Counted from the first letter of the stretch, positions 36,233-47,271 are shown. The stretch is 64,000 nt of DNA from Photorhabdus caribbeanensis (GCF_018448885.1 NZ_RCWB01000020.1:36901-100900); one strand, 5' to 3'. The notes: a model not told the origin generated them from the letters alone. Numbers and translations: made by a program.

Positions 36233-36898
36233 TTAAGCACGATTTTTGCGCGTATAAGCCGCTAATACCGTACGTTCTGACTGCTCCAGATAGCTTTTTA
36301 ACTCGGAGGCCGCACTTTCTGGTTCACCTTTCTCAAGTAACGCCAAAATATGGGCATTCTGATCAATATAGGGAACATAAAAAAGTTCAGGATCGTTCAG
36401 ATAACCAAAAGCCAGCCGCAATTCCGCAGAAATATGCCCATAGAATGTTATCAGCCGTTCACTGTCAGTCAGTTCAACAATAGCTGAATGAAATGCCATA
36501 TTTGCGGTTCCAACACCGATCCAATCCTGAGTATCACGACACCGTTTCCCCATTTCGATTGCACCGCGCATGTGTTCAACCGCAGGATGCATAGGATAAG
36601 ATTGCGCCAATGCCTGACACTCAATAAGCCGCCGGATTCGATAAATATCGATAATAGAAGCGATACTCGGAGTGGCGACGAAAACTCCGCGGTTAGGTTG
36701 ATATCGCAGTAACCCTTCCTGAGTCAGTACACGAAAAACCTCACGTAATGTATTACGCGATATTTCAAGTTGTTCGCTCAAAGCCGCTTCTGATAGCCGT
36801 TGACCGGGTGATAACTCTCCAATAATCAATTTCTGCCGGATAATATCTGTAACTTTTTCACTTAACGTCTTAGGAGAGGAATTATCTTTTTTCATCAT
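36233..36898 (-). CDS. GntR-family (FCD) transcriptional regulator
   Basis: About 221 residues. The N-terminal winged HTH is KTLSEKVTDIIRQKLIIGEL, SPGQRLSEAALSEQLEISRN, TLREVFRVLTQEGLL. The C-terminal all-helical FCD ligand domain has conserved metal/ligand positions around FHSAIVEL and the YGHISAELR helix. The ATG at 36898 is chosen from domain layout, as the frame is open to 37003. It is divergent from the pyroglutamate operon and is most likely its regulator, with pyroglutamate or a related acid as effector (inference). Confidence 0.87.
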   Translation of the reverse strand: MMKKDNSSPKTLSEKVTDIIRQKLIIGELSPGQRLSEAALSEQLEISRNTLREVFRVLTQEGLLRYQPNRGVFVATPSIASIIDIYRIRRLIECQALAQSYPMHPAVEHMRGAIEMGKRCRDTQDWIGVGTANMAFHSAIVELTDSERLITFYGHISAELRLAFGYLNDPELFYVPYIDQNAHILALLEKGEPESAASELKSYLEQSERTVLAAYTRKNRA

Positions 36899-37062
36899 AA
36901 TTAATTGAAAGAACGGACCAAATGTAGCAAACCCGACCACAAGTTCCCGGCTGCTAAAGATAAGAATGGCAGGCATCTTCACACATTCACCTACTGCCAG
37001 CAAGCATAGAGCTCTTCCCCGCTGACTGTTTTCTACGCCAGAATAATTATTGCCTCACGATA

Positions 37063-37077
37063 GTGCATTCAATGCAC
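37063..37077. promoter_or_regulatory. Candidate GntR operator
   Basis: GTGCATTCAATGCAC is a perfect 7-1-7 palindrome in the 430 bp between the divergent gntR-type gene and the DUF969 gene, about 165 bp upstream of the regulator start. No other gene lies in this spacer. Confidence 0.5.
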
Positions 37078-37331
37078 CACCATAGAACATCACTACGGTA
37101 AAAAGTGATCTGCATTTCATTTTTATCATTAAAAAATAATTTTATTTGCCTATTCTTTCGCCTCACTCTATTTATTGTTCAACAATACAAAAACAATAAT
37201 TTAACAATAAATGCAAATTATCCAACGATGGTACGCATATTGCTTAGATATACATTTATCCACCACACAGGAATTCAGCCTATGACAACACAGCAAGCAA
37301 CCGCGATTTTTATCCACCGAGGTGACACCAC

Positions 37332-38060
37332 ATGCAACAGATTGTGAATCTATGGCCGTTGATTGGCATCGCGGTTATTGTCGTGGGTTTTTTACTTAAG
37401 TTTAACCCGGTATTGGTGGTGATTGTCGCAGGGATAATTACCGGACTGGCAGCACATATGCCGATCACCGCGATTCTGGAAAAGCTAGGTTCCGGCTTCC
37501 TTAATACCCGAAATTTGCCACTAATTTTGCTGTTGCCGCTGGCAACTATCGGCCTTTTAGAACGACACGGCTTAAAAGAACGAGCTCAAACCTGGATTAG
37601 CAATATTGAAACAGCAACCGCTGGACGTTTGCTGATCATCTATCTGTTCATTCGTGAAATAACCGCTGCGCTAGGGCTGACCAGTTTAGGAGGACACCCA
37701 CAAATGGTGCGCCCCTTGCTGGCGCCAATGGTAGAGGGGGCTACGGAAAACCGTCATCATGACCTGCCTGACGATGTACGTTATCGCCTGCGGGCCATGT
37801 CGGCAGCAACCGATAATGTTGGGCTGTTCTTCGGTGAGGATATCTTCGTCGCCTTTGGTGCAATCATCTTTATGCATAACTTTATGCTAGAGTCCGGCGG
37901 CATCCAAACAGAGCCACTACATATCGCCATGTGGGGGATCCCTACCGCCATCTGTGCTTTTCTGATCCACGCTTTCCGCTTGTCTCGTCTTGACCACCAG
38001 ATCGCTACCAAGCTGGCAGCACTGAATGGCACAGACAAAAATCGAAGGAAGGGGAAGTAA
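37332..38060 (+). CDS. DUF969 membrane protein, probable transporter subunit
   Basis: A 242-residue membrane protein with about five to six hydrophobic segments and no cytoplasmic catalytic motif. It is followed without gap by a DUF979 gene. The two families occur together, mostly beside pcp and 5-oxoprolinase genes, and are taken to be a two-part permease. Pyroglutamate or pyroglutamyl peptide is the likely cargo by context. The ATG follows GAGGTGACACCAC. Confidence 0.85.
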   Translation: MQQIVNLWPLIGIAVIVVGFLLKFNPVLVVIVAGIITGLAAHMPITAILEKLGSGFLNTRNLPLILLLPLATIGLLERHGLKERAQTWISNIETATAGRLLIIYLFIREITAALGLTSLGGHPQMVRPLLAPMVEGATENRHHDLPDDVRYRLRAMSAATDNVGLFFGEDIFVAFGAIIFMHNFMLESGGIQTEPLHIAMWGIPTAICAFLIHAFRLSRLDHQIATKLAALNGTDKNRRKGK

Positions 38061-39076
38061 TGTTTCAGCAGCAATATCTTTATTGGCTGGCAGGCGTGAT
38101 CCTGTTGGCCGTAGCAATAATGTCCTGGCGCGATCACGCCAACCCTCGCCGCCTGACCACCAGCCTGTTCTGGGCGCTATATGGCATCGTATTTTTGGTA
38201 GGCGACTGGACTTACCGCTTAATAGCACTATGGGCAGACAACGAAGCCGAGGCCCAAAAGATGCTACATATCGGTATCGGGCTAATCGTCGTATTGATGG
38301 CGCTGACGGCAGGTTTTGGCGGTGTACGATTGGGCAGCTACCATCAACGCACACCTCAGCAACGGCAGGAAAGCGCCTCCCGTCTGGGTAATCGTCTATT
38401 TCTTCCCGCGCTGGCAATCCCTATCGTCACGGTGATAGGCGTATTACTGTTTAACCACATCCCTGAGTTACAACAAGCGCTGTTCGGTACCGGCAACCAT
38501 GCCACGCTGGTGACACTGTTTTCCATGACAGTAGGCTGCTTAGTCGGATATGGAGTTGCACTGAAAATGACACGTGAAAATGTAACTCAATCAACCCAAG
38601 AGGCGCGTCGCTTACTGGATTCCATCGGTTGGGCCTTTATCCTGCCACAGATATTAGCGACGCTAGGGCTATTATTTACCGTAGCAGGCGTCGGTACCGC
38701 AATTTCTCACCTGACAGAGAATTATCTGGCAGTGGATAACCGATTTATCGCGGTGGCGACATACACACTCGGCATGGCGCTATTGACGATGATCATGGGC
38801 AACGCCTTCGCCGCGTTCCCGATTGTTACCGCCGGGATCGGTATTCCCATTCTGGTACTGCAACATGGCGGTAATCCGGCGGTCATGGCCGCTATCGGCA
38901 TGTTCTCGGGCTATTGCGGTACACTGATGACCCCAATGGCCGCAAACTTCAATATCGTTCCTGCCGCACTACTGGAATTACCAAATCGCAATGCGGTCAT
39001 TAGAGCACAAATCCCCACTGGAATAGCGCTGCTGATTGCCAATGTTTTTCTGCTCTATTTTTTGATGTTTTTGTAA
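38060..39076 (+). CDS. DUF979 membrane protein, probable transporter subunit
   Basis: A 338-residue protein with about nine to ten hydrophobic helices. Its ATG overlaps the DUF969 stop (TAATG). The loop [40 protein letters not shown] near residue 265 looks like a transport re-entrant region. Together with DUF969 it likely imports the substrate of the downstream enzymes. The assignment rests on family co-occurrence, not on a shown activity. Confidence 0.85.
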   Translation: MFQQQYLYWLAGVILLAVAIMSWRDHANPRRLTTSLFWALYGIVFLVGDWTYRLIALWADNEAEAQKMLHIGIGLIVVLMALTAGFGGVRLGSYHQRTPQQRQESASRLGNRLFLPALAIPIVTVIGVLLFNHIPELQQALFGTGNHATLVTLFSMTVGCLVGYGVALKMTRENVTQSTQEARRLLDSIGWAFILPQILATLGLLFTVAGVGTAISHLTENYLAVDNRFIAVATYTLGMALLTMIMGNAFAAFPIVTAGIGIPILVLQHGGNPAVMAAIGMFSGYCGTLMTPMAANFNIVPAALLELPNRNAVIRAQIPTGIALLIANVFLLYFLMFL

Positions 39077-39087
39077 AGAGAGATCTC

Positions 39088-39750
39088 ATGAAAACCATTC
39101 TGATTACCGCTTTTGAACCTTTTGACGGTGAAACTCTCAATCCATCGTGGGAGTCGGTCAAACAATTGCAAAATCAACAGCTATCTGGAGCACATATTGA
39201 GACACGCCAGCTCCCATGTGTATTCAATACTTCTCTCACCTGCCTGTACGCAGCTATTGATGAGATACAACCTGAACTGGTCATTGCAGTGGGACAAGCC
39301 GGCGGCAGGCCAGATATCACGGTGGAACGCATAGCGATTAACATCAATGATGCACGTATTCCCGATAATCAGGGCAATCAACCCATTGATACCCCAATCG
39401 TGGCAGCAGGGCCTGCGGCCTATTTCTCCACCTTGCCGATTAAAGCCATCGTCAGTGGCCTGCAAGCCGCAGGGGTCCCTGCTTCGATTTCACAGAGTGC
39501 CGGCACATATGTCTGCAACCATGTCATGTATGGCCTACTGCACCATCTGGCGCTGACTTATCCCAAAGTACGTGGTGGATTAGTACGTGGTGGATTTATC
39601 CATATTCCCTACCTGCCTGAACAGGCGGTAAAACACCCCGGCGCACCCAGTATGGCGCTGGAAACAATAACAATGGCACTGAAAATCGCTATTAATCAAG
39701 CATTAGCAAACAGTGAGGATATTGTTATTAGCGGAGGAACGACTCATTAA
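39088..39750 (+). CDS. pcp: Pyroglutamyl-peptidase I
   Basis: A 220-residue cytosolic cysteine peptidase (C15) that removes N-terminal pyroglutamate from peptides. The catalytic triad is visible: Glu in [14 protein letters not shown], Cys in [13 protein letters not shown] and His in [12 protein letters not shown]. It starts 11 bp after the DUF979 gene. The freed pyroglutamate would feed the Pxp enzymes downstream. E. coli lacks this gene, while Gram-positive bacteria often carry it next to DUF969/DUF979. Confidence 0.95.
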   Translation: MKTILITAFEPFDGETLNPSWESVKQLQNQQLSGAHIETRQLPCVFNTSLTCLYAAIDEIQPELVIAVGQAGGRPDITVERIAININDARIPDNQGNQPIDTPIVAAGPAAYFSTLPIKAIVSGLQAAGVPASISQSAGTYVCNHVMYGLLHHLALTYPKVRGGLVRGGFIHIPYLPEQAVKHPGAPSMALETITMALKIAINQALANSEDIVISGGTTH

Positions 39751-39853
39751 TTCAACGTCTATCGACGTAGCGGGAATTGCCTATCTGTAGAACTAATAAG
39801 CATCCTGAATTTTTTACTACTTTTTGGGATATCACTGTATTGGGGTCACGATT

Positions 39854-40612
39854 ATGAACATGATTGATTTAAATAGCGATCTTGGCGAAAGCTTTGGTCA
39901 ATGGAAAATGGGCGACGATAACGCCATGCTGAGCATTGTCACCAGCGCCAATGTCGCGTGTGGATTTCATGCTGGCGATCCTGCCGGGATACTTCAAACC
40001 TTAAAATCTGCCCGTGAAAATCAAGTGGTTATTGGCGCTCATGTGTCTTATCCAGATCTGGTAGGATTTGGTCGCCGTAATATGGATATCTCCAGTAATG
40101 AGCTGATCGCTGATGTTATTTACCAGATTGGCGCGTTAAAAGGTCTGGCGACAGCGGCGGGAACCACCATAAGTTATGTTAAACCGCACGGCGCACTGTA
40201 CAACACCATTGTCCATGATGAATACCAAGCCCTTGCTGTTATTACGGCAATTCGTGAAGTGGATGACAATTTAGCGCTGGTTGGATTAGCTGGCTCAAAA
40301 ATATTGGATTTAGCGAGGGAAAAAGGCTTGCGTACCGTTGCGGAAGCCTTTGCTGACAGAGCTTACACCCCACAGGGCACGCTAGTTTCCCGCCGAGAAA
40401 AAGGGTCTGTGCTTCATGATGCTAATGTCGTTGCCCGGCGTATGTTGCAATTAGTGACCGAAGGGGGAGTTGAAGCCATTGATGGCAGTTTTACCCGTAT
40501 TCAGGCAGATTCCATCTGTGTTCATGGTGACAGTCCAGACGCGGTAGAAATGGCACGTCAGGTGAAACTAACCCTGCAACAAGCCGGGATCGCCGTACGC
40601 TCCTTTATTTAA
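39854..40612 (+). CDS. pxpA: 5-Oxoprolinase subunit A (LamB/YcsF family)
   Basis: A 252-residue TIM-barrel-like protein of the PxpA family. The signature [11 protein letters not shown] is at the N-terminus, followed by [19 protein letters not shown], and [14 protein letters not shown]. With PxpB and PxpC it opens the pyroglutamate ring to glutamate with ATP. The frame runs 30 bp upstream, but ATG 39854 after GGGGTCACG suits the family. It is the first of three enzyme genes. Confidence 0.95.
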   Translation: MNMIDLNSDLGESFGQWKMGDDNAMLSIVTSANVACGFHAGDPAGILQTLKSARENQVVIGAHVSYPDLVGFGRRNMDISSNELIADVIYQIGALKGLATAAGTTISYVKPHGALYNTIVHDEYQALAVITAIREVDDNLALVGLAGSKILDLAREKGLRTVAEAFADRAYTPQGTLVSRREKGSVLHDANVVARRMLQLVTEGGVEAIDGSFTRIQADSICVHGDSPDAVEMARQVKLTLQQAGIAVRSFI

Positions 40613-40629
40613 ATGCCCAGGAGTGCCTA

Positions 40630-42237
40630 GTGCGTTTTTTACCCGTTAATTTAGATGCCATTATTGTCGAGCTTCATGATCTGAATGAAACGCTGGCGTT
40701 ATTTGATTCACTTAACGCCAGCCCCATTCCAGGCGTAGAAGAAATTATTCCAGCGGCCAGAACACTGCTAATTCGATTTCGTCCCAATGTGGTTTCCACA
40801 GCCAAACTTGCCAAAGAAATCAATGGCCGCAACCTGAATACACTGGATAGGACAACCGGGAAACTCGTTGAAATTCCGGTGTATTACAATGGTGATGATC
40901 TGGTTGAAGTGGCAGAAATTCTCGGCATCACCACACAGGAAGTTATCAAGCGACATACAGAAAGTGAGTACACCGTTGCTTTTACCGGATTTGCCCCCGG
41001 ATTTGCTTATTTAGTCGCAGATTCAGACCGTTTACATGTCCCGCGCCGAATGACGCCAAGAGCGCTCATCCCCGCGGGATCAGTCGGTCTGGCTGGCGAA
41101 TTCAGTGGGATATACCCTCAAGCCAGTCCGGGAGGTTGGCAAATCATCGGTATCACGCCAGAACGTATGTGGGATCTCTCACGTTCTCCCTCTTCCCTGT
41201 TGCAACCCGGTTTCCGGGTACGTTTCAGAGATCAAGGTAAAGGCGCCACAATCACTAAACCCGTCCCCCCTGTTGCGCCTATAGAGAACATTCTATCTTC
41301 ACAAGTTGATAAACACGCCTCGCTGGAGATCCTAACCACTGGAATACAAACACTTTTTCAGGATTTAGGGCGTTCAGGGCAGGCTAGTTTAGGTATTTCT
41401 GCTGCCGGAGCGTTAGATAAAACAGCGCTGAGAAGCGCCAACCGGATCGTCGGTAATCCATCGGATAATGCATGCCTGGAAATTGTACAAGGAGGATTAA
41501 GTTTTATCTCTCATGGCAATGTCATTATCGCTGTCACAGGCGCTGACTGCCCAATCACTGTTCAAACAACATCTGGCCGAAAGTTTCGGGTTGGTGGCTA
41601 TCAGCCTATTGATCTGAGTGACGGTGATAAAGTGACACTCGGAACGCCCAAAGCAGGAGTACGTTCTTATTTGGCAGTGCGTGGCGGCTTTGCTCAGCAA
41701 CCTATTCTCTCCAGCCTCTCTTACGATACGCTGGCACACATTGGCCCCAGTCCAATCGCTATAGGCGATACTTTGGATATTCTGACTCTCACACAGGGTT
41801 CCGTTGTATCAATGGATGAAAGCTCGGCTTTCAATATGCCTACTTCTGACGATATCGTTACACTGGATATCGTTCTGGGACCACGCACTGACTGGTTCAC
41901 CGCAGAAGCGCTATCCCTGCTACAAAACCAACTTTGGCAGGTTACACCACAATCTAATCGAGTCGGTATTCGCCTGTATGGCGACACACCATTATCGCGT
42001 ATTAACCATAAAGAGTTACCGAGTGAGGGAACGACCACTGGCGCAATTCAAGTTCCCGCCAGTGGTCAACCGGTTCTGTTTTTAGCCGATCACCCTTTGA
42101 CCGGTGGCTATCCAGTTATTGGTTCCGTTGCCAGCTATCATCTCGATCTTGCGGGACAAATTCCTGTCAATGCTCGTATCCGCTTCAACCCCATCACTGA
42201 ATTTCACGAAATAAAAGAGAGCGATTGCCGCTCATGA
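40630..42237 (+). CDS. Fused 5-oxoprolinase subunits B and C (PxpB-PxpC)
   Basis: A 535-residue fusion. Residues about 1-220 are PxpB (KipI-like), with [10 protein letters not shown] and [21 protein letters not shown]. Residues about 235-535 are PxpC (KipA-like, biotin-dependent carboxyltransferase-type fold), with [20 protein letters not shown] and [14 protein letters not shown] [16 protein letters not shown]. coli has these as two genes (ybgJ, ybgK). The start is GTG behind AGGAG. The stop overlaps the next start, tying it to the carboxylase gene. Fusion ensures equal supply of the two parts. Confidence 0.92.
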   Translation: MRFLPVNLDAIIVELHDLNETLALFDSLNASPIPGVEEIIPAARTLLIRFRPNVVSTAKLAKEINGRNLNTLDRTTGKLVEIPVYYNGDDLVEVAEILGITTQEVIKRHTESEYTVAFTGFAPGFAYLVADSDRLHVPRRMTPRALIPAGSVGLAGEFSGIYPQASPGGWQIIGITPERMWDLSRSPSSLLQPGFRVRFRDQGKGATITKPVPPVAPIENILSSQVDKHASLEILTTGIQTLFQDLGRSGQASLGISAAGALDKTALRSANRIVGNPSDNACLEIVQGGLSFISHGNVIIAVTGADCPITVQTTSGRKFRVGGYQPIDLSDGDKVTLGTPKAGVRSYLAVRGGFAQQPILSSLSYDTLAHIGPSPIAIGDTLDILTLTQGSVVSMDESSAFNMPTSDDIVTLDIVLGPRTDWFTAEALSLLQNQLWQVTPQSNRVGIRLYGDTPLSRINHKELPSEGTTTGAIQVPASGQPVLFLADHPLTGGYPVIGSVASYHLDLAGQIPVNARIRFNPITEFHEIKESDCRS

Positions 42238-44024
42238 GTACCGCAATGACCATGAATATTAAAAACCATCCCATGAAAAAAGTTTTGATCGCTAACCGCG
42301 GTGAGATCGCCGTCCGTATTATCCGTGCCAGCCGGGATTATGGTTTACAATCTATCGCCGTCTATGCTGATTCGGACGTCAATGCACAACATGTACAATT
42401 GGCTGATGAGGCTTATAGTTTAGGCGGAAACAGCCCCGCTGATACCTATCTTAATATTCCCCTATTATTGGATATTGCGAAACGCTCAGGTGCCGACATG
42501 GTACATCCCGGATACGGATTTCTGGCTGAACGGGCAGAATTTGCCCGTGCAGTTATGAATGCAGGGTTGATCTGGGTTGGTCCTGAACCAGAGACCATTG
42601 ATATTCTGGGCGACAAAGTTAAAGCACGCAAAATTGCCCAACAGGTAGGCGCGCCACAGGTTTCCGGTACAGAAGAACCGGTGAAAGACGCAGAGGAAGC
42701 ACTGGCGTTTGCCGAACAATATGGCCTGCCAATTGCAATTAAAGCAGCATATGGCGGTGGTGGACGCGGCATGAAAGTGGCGTGGCGGCTTGATGAAGTC
42801 ACCGAACTCTACAATTCGGCTGTTCGTGAAGCAACAGCGGCTTTTGGGCGTGGAGAATGTTTCATTGAACAGTTCCTGGATAAACCTCGTCATATTGAAG
42901 CGCAAATTCTGGCTGATAAACATGGCAATGTATTGGTACTTGGTACACGTGATTGTTCACTGCAACGGCGTAACCAAAAATTGGTAGAAGAAGCACCGGC
43001 CCCATTTTTGACCGAACATCAACGCCAGCGTATTCATCAAGCGGCGCAAGATATTTGCACCGCCGCTGGTTATATCGGCGCCGGAACAGTGGAATTTCTC
43101 CTCAGTGTAGACGGCACGATCTCTTTTCTGGAAGTCAATACCCGCTTGCAGGTCGAACATCCGATCACCGAAGAAACCACAGGGATCGACATTGTAGTAG
43201 AACAATTTCGGATTGCCGAAGGTAAGCCTTTATCATTGACCTCAACACCTATTCCTTTAGGCCATTCTTTTGAGTTCCGTATTAACGCAGAGGATGCAGG
43301 TAAAGGATTTTTTCCGACGCCCGGAACCGTGACGGTATTTTCTCCCCCTTCCGGCCCAGGCATAAGATTGGATTCCGGTGTTACAGCAGGTTCCACCATC
43401 CCTGACACCTTTGATTCGCTGATGGCTAAATTAATTGTCACCGGAGCGACCCGCCAACAAGCTATTGCCCGTGCGCGACGTGCATTACAGGAATTCAGCA
43501 TTGAAGGCGTTGCATCAGTATTACCTTTTCATCGAGCGGTAATGGAGCATCCTGATTTTATTTCCGATGACACATTTAACGTCCATACACGTTGGATCGA
43601 AACTGACTTTATCAATGACATAAAAATATCTCCGCGTCAGGAAAACCATTATCAAGAAAAGGTGACACGTACTTTTATTGAAATTGATGGCCGTCGGCAT
43701 GAACTGGGGCTACCCGCCGAATTATTAAAAGGGCTTTCATTCCCTGATTCTGGACGAAATTTCATCACTGAGAGCAAAGGTAATGAAGCTGAGGAGACAA
43801 TAACAGCACCGAATCCGGTCTCAGCACCAATATCCGGCGTTTTACAATCCTGGTATGTGCAAGAAGGTGATAAAGTTAAACAAGGTGATGTCATTGCTGT
43901 CATGGAAGCAATGAAAATGGAAACGCAACTTACCGCACATCGTTCTGGGAAAATCGTTATCCACGCGGAAGAAGGCAGTTATCAACAGGCAGGAAATGTG
44001 TTGGCAAATATTAACGATGATTAA
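42234..44024 (+). CDS. Biotin carboxylase fused to biotin carboxyl carrier domain
   Basis: About 596 residues. The N-terminal AccC-type part has [15 protein letters not shown], the ATP-grasp loop [13 protein letters not shown], and [18 protein letters not shown]. The C-terminal about 75 residues are a BCCP domain with [11 protein letters not shown] (biotin lysine near 561). It overlaps the PxpBC stop by ATGA. It charges a biotin with CO2 and would hand it to a carboxyltransferase. No separate carboxyltransferase is present, so PxpC, which belongs to the same fold as the urea carboxylase CT domain, is the likely partner (inference). Confidence 0.9.
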   Translation: MSTAMTMNIKNHPMKKVLIANRGEIAVRIIRASRDYGLQSIAVYADSDVNAQHVQLADEAYSLGGNSPADTYLNIPLLLDIAKRSGADMVHPGYGFLAERAEFARAVMNAGLIWVGPEPETIDILGDKVKARKIAQQVGAPQVSGTEEPVKDAEEALAFAEQYGLPIAIKAAYGGGGRGMKVAWRLDEVTELYNSAVREATAAFGRGECFIEQFLDKPRHIEAQILADKHGNVLVLGTRDCSLQRRNQKLVEEAPAPFLTEHQRQRIHQAAQDICTAAGYIGAGTVEFLLSVDGTISFLEVNTRLQVEHPITEETTGIDIVVEQFRIAEGKPLSLTSTPIPLGHSFEFRINAEDAGKGFFPTPGTVTVFSPPSGPGIRLDSGVTAGSTIPDTFDSLMAKLIVTGATRQQAIARARRALQEFSIEGVASVLPFHRAVMEHPDFISDDTFNVHTRWIETDFINDIKISPRQENHYQEKVTRTFIEIDGRRHELGLPAELLKGLSFPDSGRNFITESKGNEAEETITAPNPVSAPISGVLQSWYVQEGDKVKQGDVIAVMEAMKMETQLTAHRSGKIVIHAEEGSYQQAGNVLANINDD

Positions 44025-45138
44025 TAATGATGATAATCGGCTAATTTGACACATAAATTCACATTACCTAATACAACATCAAATTGTGCGGATAATTTCC
44101 GTACAATTTTAATGAAGAGATTAAAGTAAAAATGCAAGCAATATCGTGAAAAAGAGGCTACCCCCCCTTTATAAATAGGAAAAAATAACTATTAATAAAA
44201 CTCTTTTTTATTAAAATAAATATTTTTAAGCACCATACATTTCAATTTAAAATTAATGAATTATTAAACCAATAATAAACGTAAAAATATTTAAACAAAA
44301 TAAAGAATAAAAACATAATTTACCAATAATTATTAATTGATAATAGTTATATATATTTGTCTGGCAGATAACAAACAGTATGATAATTTGTGACTACTTT
44401 TACATATATTTAAACAATAAGAAATCATTAACTCATTATAAATTCTCGGCTATAAATAATGTAGAGACTTATTTTATACATTTGACAATGCAAATAACCC
44501 CTAAAACAAAAACCAAGCAAAAACAAAACATGCAGCTAAAAACACACAATTATATCAATAAGATATAAATCAAATTTAACAAGAGTAAATCAATAAAAAT
44601 GTTATAAGCCATATACTATACATGTTGATATTTTCAAGAAATATATTAAATTCAGCCTATGATTTTATTCTAACCGCAGAAATATTATTTCATCAAAAGA
44701 TAATGTTACTCATTTAATAACTCATCATATCCACATGATAATTATACACATATATCCATCTTTTTGAATAGTATATAAACGTACTATTACAACAACATCA
44801 TAATATTAAATAATTTAATTGTTTTACATTTCCTTTACAATTATCAACGCGATTTAAAACTATAATAAATTCATATATATTTTTACAAACACATTTTTAT
44901 ATAGATTAACATCACAATTTCAACATTACTCAACAAAATAACAACTCAAATAATTGCAATTACCATTAAACAGAATACTATATTAATAGTGGAATAAAAT
45001 TTTCATTTACAATATTTTCCTAATGGTTCAAAAGAAGACCAAGATAAAAAATAAATTCAGAAACATTGATTAAAAAGGAAAAATATTCGTTACTATAAAT
45101 TACAATAATAGTGACGGCTAAGTAACCCGGAGAATAAT
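44025..45138. other. 1.1 kb extremely AT-rich gene-free region
   Basis: No credible gene. The base composition looks near 80% A+T, well above the neighbours. The longest frame is a 62-codon Asn/Lys/Thr-rich one at 44380 with no ribosome-binding site. Such regions often bind H-NS. The right end carries the CCGGAG ribosome-binding site of rtcB. Confidence 0.6.
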
Positions 45139-46365
45139 GTGATAACAAACGATTACGAGTTGATGACCGCCCCAAACAGCACACCAGTGAAAATGTGGAC
45201 TCATGGTGTACCGGTAGAAGCGGAAGCGCGTGAACAACTGTTGAATACAGCAAAAATGCCTTTCATATTCAGCCATTTAGCCGTTATGCCTGATGTACAT
45301 CTTGGTAAAGGTTCAACCATCGGCAGCGTCATCCCGACTCGTGGGGCGATTATTCCAGCCGCAGTAGGCGTAGATATCGGCTGTGGCATGATGGCAGTAC
45401 GTACCTCATTGAATGCCAAAGATTTACCGGACAACCTATATGCGATCCGCCATGCTATTGAAATCGCCGTACCACACGGACGCACGGCAAACCGTAGCGG
45501 TCAGGATAAAGGCGCTTGGCAGCAACCACCAAAAACCGTCGATCACCATTGGAGCGTGTTGCAAACCGGATTTAAACGACTAACCGATAAATATCCACAA
45601 TTACTGAAAACCAATAACCATCAACACTTAGGAACACTAGGTACCGGTAATCATTTCATTGAGCTGTGTCTGGATGAATCTGACCGGGTATGGGTAATGC
45701 TGCATAGCGGCTCACGCGGCGTAGGAAATGCCATTGGCAATCTATTTATCACTCTCGCCCAACAGGACATGAAGCAGCATATCGCTAACCTGCCTGACCG
45801 TAATCTCGCTTATTTTGAGGAAGGCAGCAGTCATTTTGCCGATTATATGGAAGCGGTCGGTTGGGCACAAAACTTCGCCCGCCACAATCGCGAAGTCATG
45901 ATGCAACATACGCTGGCAGCACTGGCGACGGTAATAACAAAACCGTTCACTGCCACGATGGAAGCAGTAAATTGTCACCACAATTATGTACAACAAGAGC
46001 AGCATTTTGGTCAAAACGTGTTAGTCACACGCAAAGGTGCGGTCGCGGCACACCAAGGCGTCATGGGCATCATTCCTGGCTCAATGGGTGCGAAAAGCTT
46101 TATCGTCCGTGGTCTGGGAAACGAAGAGAGTTTTTGCTCATGCAGTCACGGCGCCGGCCGAGTATTAAGCCGCACCGCAGCAAAAAAACGCTTCACAATA
46201 GAGGATCAGAAGCGTGCCACGGCACACGTGGAATGCCGCAAGGACAGCGACGTCATCGATGAAATTCCGATGGCCTACAAAGACATTGAGGCTGTAATGG
46301 CCGCTCAGTCTTCATTAGTAGAAATCGTTCACACCCTGCGTCAAGTGGTTTGCGTAAAAGGATAA
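45139..46365 (+). CDS. rtcB: RNA-splicing ligase RtcB
   Basis: A 408-residue 3'-phosphate/5'-OH RNA ligase, very close to E. coli RtcB. The metal and GMP site residues are present: VMPDVHLGKGSTIG, GVDIGCGM (Cys ligand), LGTGNHFIE, HSGSRG, and the guanylylated His in SCSHGAGR. It rejoins RNA cut to leave cyclic phosphate, such as tRNA damaged by toxins. The start is GTG, 6 bp after GGAGAA. The usual rtcR/rtcA genes are not here; a nucleotidyltransferase follows instead. Confidence 0.97.
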   Translation: MITNDYELMTAPNSTPVKMWTHGVPVEAEAREQLLNTAKMPFIFSHLAVMPDVHLGKGSTIGSVIPTRGAIIPAAVGVDIGCGMMAVRTSLNAKDLPDNLYAIRHAIEIAVPHGRTANRSGQDKGAWQQPPKTVDHHWSVLQTGFKRLTDKYPQLLKTNNHQHLGTLGTGNHFIELCLDESDRVWVMLHSGSRGVGNAIGNLFITLAQQDMKQHIANLPDRNLAYFEEGSSHFADYMEAVGWAQNFARHNREVMMQHTLAALATVITKPFTATMEAVNCHHNYVQQEQHFGQNVLVTRKGAVAAHQGVMGIIPGSMGAKSFIVRGLGNEESFCSCSHGAGRVLSRTAAKKRFTIEDQKRATAHVECRKDSDVIDEIPMAYKDIEAVMAAQSSLVEIVHTLRQVVCVKG

Positions 46366-46370
46366 TCAAG

Positions 46371-47210
46371 ATGAAAGAAAAATTTGGTATCAGTGACATT
46401 ATGAAGCAACACATATGCCAAAAACTGGCGCAACTTGAGACAGAGCTGCAAATACGAATACTCTACGCCTGTGAATCAGGTAGCCGCGGTTGGGGATTTG
46501 CCTCGGCAAACAGTGATTACGATGTACGTTTTATTTATGTACATACTCCATCATGGTACTTACGCGTCGATCCCTCTCGGGATGTTATTGAATTACCGAT
46601 CAGCAACGAGCTGGATATCTGCGGTTGGGAACTGCGTAAAACTTTAGGATTGCTGAAACGAGCCAACCCGACACTGATGGAATGGGCAGACTCACCAGTA
46701 ATCTACTACGAAGACGTGGAGTTTATGGCGGCACTACGTGCCCTATTACCAGACTATTTCTCCAACAACAGAGCGCGATATCACTATCTGTCGATGGCAA
46801 AGAAAAACTTTCGTGGTTATCTGCAAGGCGAGAAAATTCGGCTGAAAAAATACCTTTATGTACTACGTCCATTGCTGGCGGTACGTTGGATCGAAGCGGG
46901 TAAAGGTGTGCCCCCGATGCGCTTCGACACCCTGCTGGCCGGAACTGTTGCAGACGCGGCGCTGATGCAAGAGATACAGACTCTACTTGCCATCAAGCGT
47001 AACGCTGACGAAACGGAGTACAGTCCACGTTTTAAACGCATTCATAACTTTATCTGCCGCGAATTGGATGATTCAGTTACCCGCTGCGAACTCAAAGACA
47101 AAAAACACCTTCCAGATGCTGAATTGGATCTACTTCTGATGCACACAGTACTTCACCATAATAATCATAATAATAAAGAAGAAGGAGAATACATGTTAAA
47201 AAATGGGTGA
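46371..47210 (+). CDS. RtcB-associated pol-beta nucleotidyltransferase (RlaP type)
   Basis: A 279-residue predicted nucleotidyltransferase. The catalytic pattern GSRGWGFASANSDYDVRF (GSxxxG and DxD at about residues 33-50) and the later helix RANPTLMEWADSP match the COG3541/YcgL-type group, and RlaP proteins are reported beside rtcB. It starts 5 bp after the rtcB stop with AAGGAT, so they are one operon. It probably repairs or trims broken RNA ends, for example by adding nucleotides before RtcB ligation. This is inferred from association. Confidence 0.75.
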   Translation: MKEKFGISDIMKQHICQKLAQLETELQIRILYACESGSRGWGFASANSDYDVRFIYVHTPSWYLRVDPSRDVIELPISNELDICGWELRKTLGLLKRANPTLMEWADSPVIYYEDVEFMAALRALLPDYFSNNRARYHYLSMAKKNFRGYLQGEKIRLKKYLYVLRPLLAVRWIEAGKGVPPMRFDTLLAGTVADAALMQEIQTLLAIKRNADETEYSPRFKRIHNFICRELDDSVTRCELKDKKHLPDAELDLLLMHTVLHHNNHNNKEEGEYMLKNG

Positions 47211-47271
47211 AAAATCATATATATATGACATTTCAGCGATAAAGTTGGATGTTTACTAATAACAGCCAAAA

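Noticed and set aside
37105..37347. 80-codon frame before the DUF969 gene
   Set aside because: It covers the promoter spacer, is low in complexity and overlaps the real start with no ribosome-binding site.
42446..43501. Long antisense frames inside the biotin carboxylase gene
   Set aside because: They mirror codon structure of the opposite strand, a common effect in well-expressed genes.
44380..44568. 62-codon frame in the AT-rich desert
   Set aside because: Asn/Lys/Thr-rich composition follows from base content, with no ribosome-binding site or domain.
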